A DNA stretch of 64,000 bases from Streptomyces zingiberis. Its GTDB lineage: Bacteria; Actinomycetota; Actinomycetes; Streptomycetales; Streptomycetaceae. The notes under the pieces were generated by a model that did no database searches, was not told the origin of the DNA, and worked only from the letters and a program-made list of their open reading frames with translations. Within the stretch, counting starts at the first letter, position 1, and every line of letters begins with the position of its first letter. Below, piece by piece: positions 59,693 to 64,000 of the stretch. Made by a program: the position numbers and the translations under genes. The stretch is taken from positions 124,001 to 188,000 of the forward strand of contig NZ_JAATEN010000008.1 of assembly GCF_012034935.1 (NCBI RefSeq), given 5' to 3'.

Positions 59693-61027
59693 TCACGCCG
59701 GTCCGGTGCCGCGTGGGGCCTGCCGGCCGCCGGCCCCCGGGGAGGCCGGGCCGCGGGGCGGGAGCGGTGTCCCGGGGCCGCCCCCGGACCGCGCCCGGTG
59801 CGGCCTCGCGCGGTCCGCGTCCGGCGCCGCGCCGTCCTCCGCCGCCGCGTCCGTCCGCCCGGCGCCTCCGCCGGGCGTCACCGGCGGGCCGGTCGCGGCG
59901 GGGTCACCCGGCGGGCGTCCCCCGTGGTGGAGCGGGGAGCGGGGTGGCGCGGACGGCTCCCCTCCGGTCCCGGGACCGCTGCCGCGCGCCCGCCATTCGG
60001 ACGGCGGGCGGAGGCGCCACCGCCCGGGGGAGACCCGCCGCCCGGGGGAGACCCGGTGTGCCCGCTGGGTGACGGCGATGCAGACGAGCACGGCGGCCGC
60101 GGTGACCGGTGCCGCGGCGTCCGGCCGCTCGCCCAGCAGCAGCACTGCCCACACCAGGGTCAGCAGCGGCTGCGCCAGCTGGAACTGACCCGCCCGGGCC
60201 ACGCCGATCGCGGCCATCCCCCGGTACCAGACGACCAGGCCCAGGAACTGTGAGCCGACGGCCAGCCACGCGAGCCCGGCCACCGTGTGCCCGGTGAACG
60301 AGGCCGGTTCCACGGCCAGCGCGATCCCGAGCCCCGGTACGGTCAGCGGGAGGCTGACCACCAGGGCCCAGGCCGTCACCTGCCAGCCCGGCATCAGCCG
60401 GGCCAGCCGGCCGCCCTCGGTGTATCCCGCGGCGCAGACCAGCAGGGACGCGGCGAGGTACCCCTCGCCGGCACCGGGGCCGCCGCCACCGCGGGTCAGG
60501 GCGAAGGCCGTCACCGCGGCGGCCCCGGCGAGGGCGGCGGCCCAGAACAGCGGAGGGTGCCCGGTCCGCGTCCGCACCGCGGCGAACACGGCCGTGGTCA
60601 GCGGCAGCAGCCCCACCACCACGGCTGCGTCGGCGGCCGTCGCGGTGCGCAGCGCGAGCGTGGTGAGCAGGGGGAAGCCGAGGACGACGCCGGCCGCGAC
60701 GGTCAGCAGGCCGGGCCAGTGGCGCCGGGCGGGCGGCGGGACGCGCAGCGCCATGAGGCACCCCGTGGCGATCAGCCCGGCGAGCACTCCGCGGGCGGTG
60801 ACGACCGTCCAGGGCCCCAGCCCTTCCAGGGCCCAGACGGTGGCCGGGAAGGTCAGGGAGAAGGCGGTGACGCCGAGCAGGGCCAGAGCCGCCCCGGCCG
60901 CCGCGGAGGGCGCGGGCCGCCGCCGGTCCCCGGAAGCGGGGCCGGAGGTGGGCGGCGCCGTGCCGGTGGGGGAACCGGTGCCGGCCGCTATCGTCCGGGA
61001 GTCGGTAGCGCTATCATCTGCTCTCAT
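59693..61027 (-). CDS. EamA/DMT-family transporter with long C-terminal tail
   Basis: 444 residues. Ten transmembrane segments in two EamA repeats occupy about residues 38-320 (GAALALLGVTAFSLTFPATV; GLVVWYRGMAAIGVARAGQFQL; PLLTLVWAVLLLGE). The last ~120 residues are Pro/Gly/Arg-rich, with a VSPGR repeat, and resemble no EamA protein: a disordered tail or a lost stop codon. ATG 61027 overlaps the start of the divergent MocR-type gene, the usual pairing of these two families. Likely exports an amino acid or cofactor-related metabolite. Confidence 0.88.
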   Translation of the reverse strand: MRADDSATDSRTIAAGTGSPTGTAPPTSGPASGDRRRPAPSAAAGAALALLGVTAFSLTFPATVWALEGLGPWTVVTARGVLAGLIATGCLMALRVPPPARRHWPGLLTVAAGVVLGFPLLTTLALRTATAADAAVVVGLLPLTTAVFAAVRTRTGHPPLFWAAALAGAAAVTAFALTRGGGGPGAGEGYLAASLLVCAAGYTEGGRLARLMPGWQVTAWALVVSLPLTVPGLGIALAVEPASFTGHTVAGLAWLAVGSQFLGLVVWYRGMAAIGVARAGQFQLAQPLLTLVWAVLLLGERPDAAAPVTAAAVLVCIAVTQRAHRVSPGRRVSPGRWRLRPPSEWRARGSGPGTGGEPSAPPRSPLHHGGRPPGDPAATGPPVTPGGGAGRTDAAAEDGAAPDADRARPHRARSGGGPGTPLPPRGPASPGAGGRQAPRGTGPA

Positions 61028-61038
61028 GCAGCAGAGTA
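61006..61038. promoter_or_regulatory. Divergent promoter/operator with overlapping start codons
   Basis: Contains the 8-nt palindrome TAGCGCTA (61006-61013), TCTGCT / AGCAGA inverted repeat (61017-61022, 61030-61035) centred on the overlapping ATGs (61026 plus, 61027 minus), plus-strand TATCAT (61012-61017) and minus-strand TACTCT (61038-61033) as -10 candidates for leaderless mRNAs. Confidence 0.6.
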
Positions 61039-62528
61039 GCAGTGTGGCGGAGTTGGCGGGAATTCTCCGGAAGGAGATCGAGCGCTACTCTCCCGGGGAG
61101 AAGCTGCCGTCCAGCCGGGTCCTGGTGGAACGCCACCGGGTGAGCCCGGTGACCGTCTCCCGGGCGCTGTCCGCGCTCGTCGCCGAGGGACTCGTCACCA
61201 CCCGCCCCGGCGCCGGGGCCTTCCGCGCCCGGCCGGCCGCCCCGCCGCCCCGGCCCGCCGACACCTCCTGGCAGGAGGTCGCGCTCAGCGCCGAACCGGC
61301 CACCACCGCCGCCGGCGAGCCGCTGCCCCGCGCCGTGGACCCCTCGGGGCTGCTGGCCACCCTCGCGGCGCCCCCGCCCGGTGTGATCGAGCTCAACGGC
61401 GGCTACCCGCACCCCTCCCTGACCCCCGAGCGGGCCCTCGCCGCGGCCCTCTCCCGCGCCGGCCGCCGTCCCGGTGCCTGGGACCGGCCGCCGATGGAAG
61501 GGCTGCCGGAGCTGCGGGCCTGGTTCGCCCGGGAGATCGGCGGGCCCGGCTCCGCGCTCACCCCGGCCGACGTGCTGATCACCGCGGGCGGCCAGCCCGC
61601 CCTGACCACCGCGCTCCGCGCGCTGGCGCCGCCCGGCGCGCCCGTCCTCGTGGAGTCGCCGACCTACCCCGGGCTGCTGGCGGTGGCCCGCGCCGCCGGA
61701 CTGCGGCCGGTGCCCGTCCCGGTGGACAGCGACGGGATCCGGCCGGACCTGCTCGGCGAGGCGTTCCGCGCCACCGGCGCCCGGGTCCTGGTCTGCCAGC
61801 CGCTCTTCCAGAACCCCACCGGCGCGGTGCTCTCCCCGGAGCGCAGGCCCGGGGTGCTGCGCGCCGCCCGCGCGGCCGGGGCCTTCGTCGTCGAGGACGA
61901 CTACGCGCGCGGCCTGGCCCACGAGGACGCCGGACCGCTGCCACCGCCGCTGGCCGCCGAGGACCCCGACGGCGTGGTGGTCCACATCCGCTCCCTCACC
62001 AAGGTCACCTCGCCGAGCCTGCGGGTCGCGGCGCTGGCCGCGCGCGGGCCGGTGCTGCGGCGGCTGCGGGCCATCCAGATCACCGACAGCTTCTTCGTCG
62101 CCCGGCCGCTCCAGGAGACCGCGCTGGAACTCGTCGGCTCGCCGGCCTGGCGCCGCCATCTGCGGGCCGTCGGCGCGGGGCTGCGGCTCCGGCGGGAGGC
62201 GCTGGCCACCGCGCTGGCCCGGGAACTGCCCGGGGACCGGCCCGCGCTGGTGCCCTCCGGCGGCGGCCACCTGTGGCTGCGGCTTGCCGGGACGGGCGGC
62301 GCCGGCGCCGGCGCGGCCGATCACGAGGAGGAGGCGGTCACGGCGGAGGCGTTCCGTGCCGGCGTGGCCGTGGCCCCGGGCCGCCACTACTTCGCGGCCG
62401 AACCACCCGGCGCGCACCTCCGGGTCGCGTTCGCCGCCGTCGCCAGCACCGGGGAGATCGCCGAGGGGGTGCGGCGGCTCCGGACCGCCGTGGAGAGTGT
62501 CCGGGCCACCGGGGGCGCGCCCCGCTGA
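61026..62528 (+). CDS. MocR-type regulator: GntR HTH fused to aminotransferase-like domain
   Basis: 500 residues. Winged HTH of the GntR family (about 1-72; LPSSRVLVERHRVSPVTVSRAL) joined by a Pro-rich linker to a fold-type I aminotransferase domain (about 120-490) with GGQPALTTALRALAPP, NPTGAVLSPERRP, VVEDDYARGL and the PLP Lys in RSLTKVTSPSLR. Such proteins sense PLP and amino acids and commonly control a divergent transporter. No ribosome site precedes ATG 61026, which fits a leaderless start. Confidence 0.94.
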   Translation: MQQSSSVAELAGILRKEIERYSPGEKLPSSRVLVERHRVSPVTVSRALSALVAEGLVTTRPGAGAFRARPAAPPPRPADTSWQEVALSAEPATTAAGEPLPRAVDPSGLLATLAAPPPGVIELNGGYPHPSLTPERALAAALSRAGRRPGAWDRPPMEGLPELRAWFAREIGGPGSALTPADVLITAGGQPALTTALRALAPPGAPVLVESPTYPGLLAVARAAGLRPVPVPVDSDGIRPDLLGEAFRATGARVLVCQPLFQNPTGAVLSPERRPGVLRAARAAGAFVVEDDYARGLAHEDAGPLPPPLAAEDPDGVVVHIRSLTKVTSPSLRVAALAARGPVLRRLRAIQITDSFFVARPLQETALELVGSPAWRRHLRAVGAGLRLRREALATALARELPGDRPALVPSGGGHLWLRLAGTGGAGAGAADHEEEAVTAEAFRAGVAVAPGRHYFAAEPPGAHLRVAFAAVASTGEIAEGVRRLRTAVESVRATGGAPR

Positions 62529-62872
62529 CGGGGCGGGCCGGGCGGTGAGCGGGCCACGACCGGGGCCGGCACCGTATCGGGCCGGGAGCCCCGACGGCCC
62601 GCCGCCCGGCGCGTACGTCGTCCGCCGTGCCGAGGCCGGGGTATGGGCGGCGGCACGACGGGGCCGCCGGAGGCCCGTCGCGGGCGGCCCGCCGGGGCGC
62701 CACCCCGCGCCCGTCCGGCCGGAACGCCACCCCGCTCCGTGCGGTCCCCCACCGGCTGACGAGGGCGGATCACCCCCGCCCGGGAAATCCGGCCGTCCTT
62801 CATGGATGCGATTCACGCCATCGTGACGGACCATGGGCACAGCGACGCGGTGGGCGAGGCAAGGGGGCGCGT
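62529..62872. other. Intergenic region, 344 nt
   Basis: GC-rich, with only short palindromes and no strong hairpin with a clear stem. No gene is supported; the AT-richer stretch at about 62785-62840 may hold the promoter of the sensor gene. Confidence 0.4.
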
Positions 62873-64000
62873 GTGGCGGCGGAACCGCACCTGGTGCCGG
62901 CGTCCGCCGGGACGAACGGGACCGGCGGGACGGACGGGCGGGACGGCACGGAAGTGAACGGCACCGCCGACCCCGCCGGCACGGTGATGCGCCTGCTGAA
63001 CCGGACCAGCGCCTCCGGTCTGCTCACCGCCGCCAAGGAGGCCGCGCTCACCACCCTCGGAGCCCGGGCCGGCGCCGTGTACATCCGGCAGGACGACGGC
63101 CGGCTCCGGCTGGCGACCACCACCGGTTACGGGGAGTACATCGTGGAGCGCTACGGCTCCCTCGACCCCGGGGCCGACCTCCCGGCCGCCGAGGCCGCCC
63201 GCGCGCGCCGCCTGGTGTGGCGGCCCGCCCACGAGTACACCGGCCTCGGCGGCGACGCCACCCGCTTCCCCGCGCCCCGGGCCTTCGCCTCGCTGCCGCT
63301 GATGGCCGACGACCGCTGCCTGGCCGTCGTCACCGCCGAACTCGACGGGGACCGGCCGCTCTCCCCGGACGAGGAGCGGACCCTCACCCTGATCGCCGCC
63401 GTCGCCGGGCAGCGCCTGGAGCACCTTCTCTCCCGGGAGGTCAGGGCCCTGCCCGCCGGGGTCCCCCGGCTCGACCAGGCCGTCCGGCTGGTGGAGGGCC
63501 GGGCCCGCGCCGCCCGCCTCGAACTGGCTCTGGCCAGCGCGGACATCGGTGCCTTCGACTGGGACTTCGCCTCTGGCCGGCTGGTGTGGGACGAGCGGAC
63601 CTGCCGCCTGTTCGGGGTGGACGCCGAGACCTGGGACGAGCGGATCGACACCTTCTACGAGCTGGTGCACCCCGAGGACCGCGCCGCCGTCCGGACGGCC
63701 GCCCGCGCCGCCCTGCGCACCGGCCACTACGCGGCCGTCCACCGGGTCGTCCACCCCGGCGCCGGTGTGCGCTGGATCGACGCCAAGGCGCGGGTCGTCA
63801 CCGACCCGGCGGGCCGCCCACAGGGCCTCGTCGGCGTCGTCCAGGACCGCACCGAGGAGCGGGAGCGCGAGGAGGGACGGCTCGCCCGCCGGGAGTTCGT
63901 GCTCAACGTCACCGGCGCGTTCGGGTCGGCGCTCTCCACCCAGGACGTCGTGGACACCATGACCGGCACGGTGCTCCCCGCCCTGGAGGCCGTCGCGCTC
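62873..64000 (+). CDS. GAF/PAS sensor protein (3' end outside window)
   Basis: At least 376 residues, open to the window end. After a Gly/Asp/Thr-rich N-terminus, a GAF domain (about 45-185; AGAVYIRQDDGRLRLATTTGYGE) is followed by a coiled linker and a PAS domain (about 215-325; ADIGAFDWDFASGRLVWDERT...FYELVHPEDRAAV), then the start of another GAF-like region (VLNVTGAFGSALSTQDVVDTM). In Streptomyces this order commonly ends in a SpoIIE phosphatase domain, but that part is not visible. GTG 62873 follows AAGGGGG. Confidence 0.85.
   Translation, partial: MAAEPHLVPASAGTNGTGGTDGRDGTEVNGTADPAGTVMRLLNRTSASGLLTAAKEAALTTLGARAGAVYIRQDDGRLRLATTTGYGEYIVERYGSLDPGADLPAAEAARARRLVWRPAHEYTGLGGDATRFPAPRAFASLPLMADDRCLAVVTAELDGDRPLSPDEERTLTLIAAVAGQRLEHLLSREVRALPAGVPRLDQAVRLVEGRARAARLELALASADIGAFDWDFASGRLVWDERTCRLFGVDAETWDERIDTFYELVHPEDRAAVRTAARAALRTGHYAAVHRVVHPGAGVRWIDAKARVVTDPAGRPQGLVGVVQDRTEEREREEGRLARREFVLNVTGAFGSALSTQDVVDTMTGTVLPALEAVAL

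Overview
The window is very GC-rich (roughly 70% or more), almost wall-to-wall coding, with GTG/TTG starts, TAGGNT-type -10 boxes and a complete bacterial 20S proteasome-pupylation locus. Gene content and protein sequences point to Streptomyces or a very close relative. No rRNA, tRNA, CRISPR array, insertion sequence, prophage or integrase was seen. The region is mostly core chromosome, and both edge genes are cut by the window ends.

Layout. 1-3.1 kb: two tandem family-5 solute-binding proteins, convergent with an orphan LuxR-type response regulator. 3.9-8.8 kb: RecB-like nuclease, site-2 protease with CBS domains, tRNA m1A58 methyltransferase, a small secreted protein, a ferredoxin. 9-22 kb: proteasome block: arc/mpa ATPase, dop, pup, prcB-prcA, an MFS transporter, pafA, two FKBP isomerases, pafB-pafC. 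Strong hairpin terminators follow arc, pup, prcA and the small FKBP, so this block is several transcription units. 22.5-29 kb: tatA-tatC, a lipid-kinase-like gene, a HelY-type helicase, a 5'-3' exonuclease.

29.2-36.9 kb: an amine catabolism set: PuuD-like gamma-glutamyl hydrolase, APC permease, FadR-type regulator, glutamine-synthetase-like gamma-glutamyl ligase, aldehyde dehydrogenase, short-chain dehydrogenase. The order of chemistry fits gamma-glutamylation, alcohol oxidation, aldehyde oxidation and hydrolysis, as proposed for ethanolamine in Streptomyces. A shared inverted repeat, CAATGGT-N10-ACC, lies before the permease and between the regulator and the ligase.

37-44.8 kb: DUF2510 protein, D-threonine-aldolase-like enzyme, a proline-rich single-span membrane protein translationally coupled to a mycosin-like protease, SseB, aquaporin, DUF1844 protein. 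45-53 kb: infC-rpmI-rplT with a long structured leader and a rare AUC start for IF3, an rRNA/tRNA methyltransferase, a soluble PAS histidine kinase carrying the only in-frame TTA codon found, then pheS-pheT. 53-64 kb: SpoIIE-type phosphatase, XRE/TPR regulator, Nudix hydrolase, 3-hydroxybutyryl-CoA dehydrogenase, a Tat-exported GH10-like hydrolase, an EamA transporter divergent from a MocR-type regulator with overlapping start codons, and a truncated GAF/PAS sensor.

The most useful signals beyond gene content are regulatory: the amine-cluster operator, the bldA-type TTA codon, the IF3 leader, several -10-N6-start leaderless promoters, a 55-nt inverted repeat after pheT, and a recurrent theme of 9-bp tandem triplications in coding and non-coding DNA.
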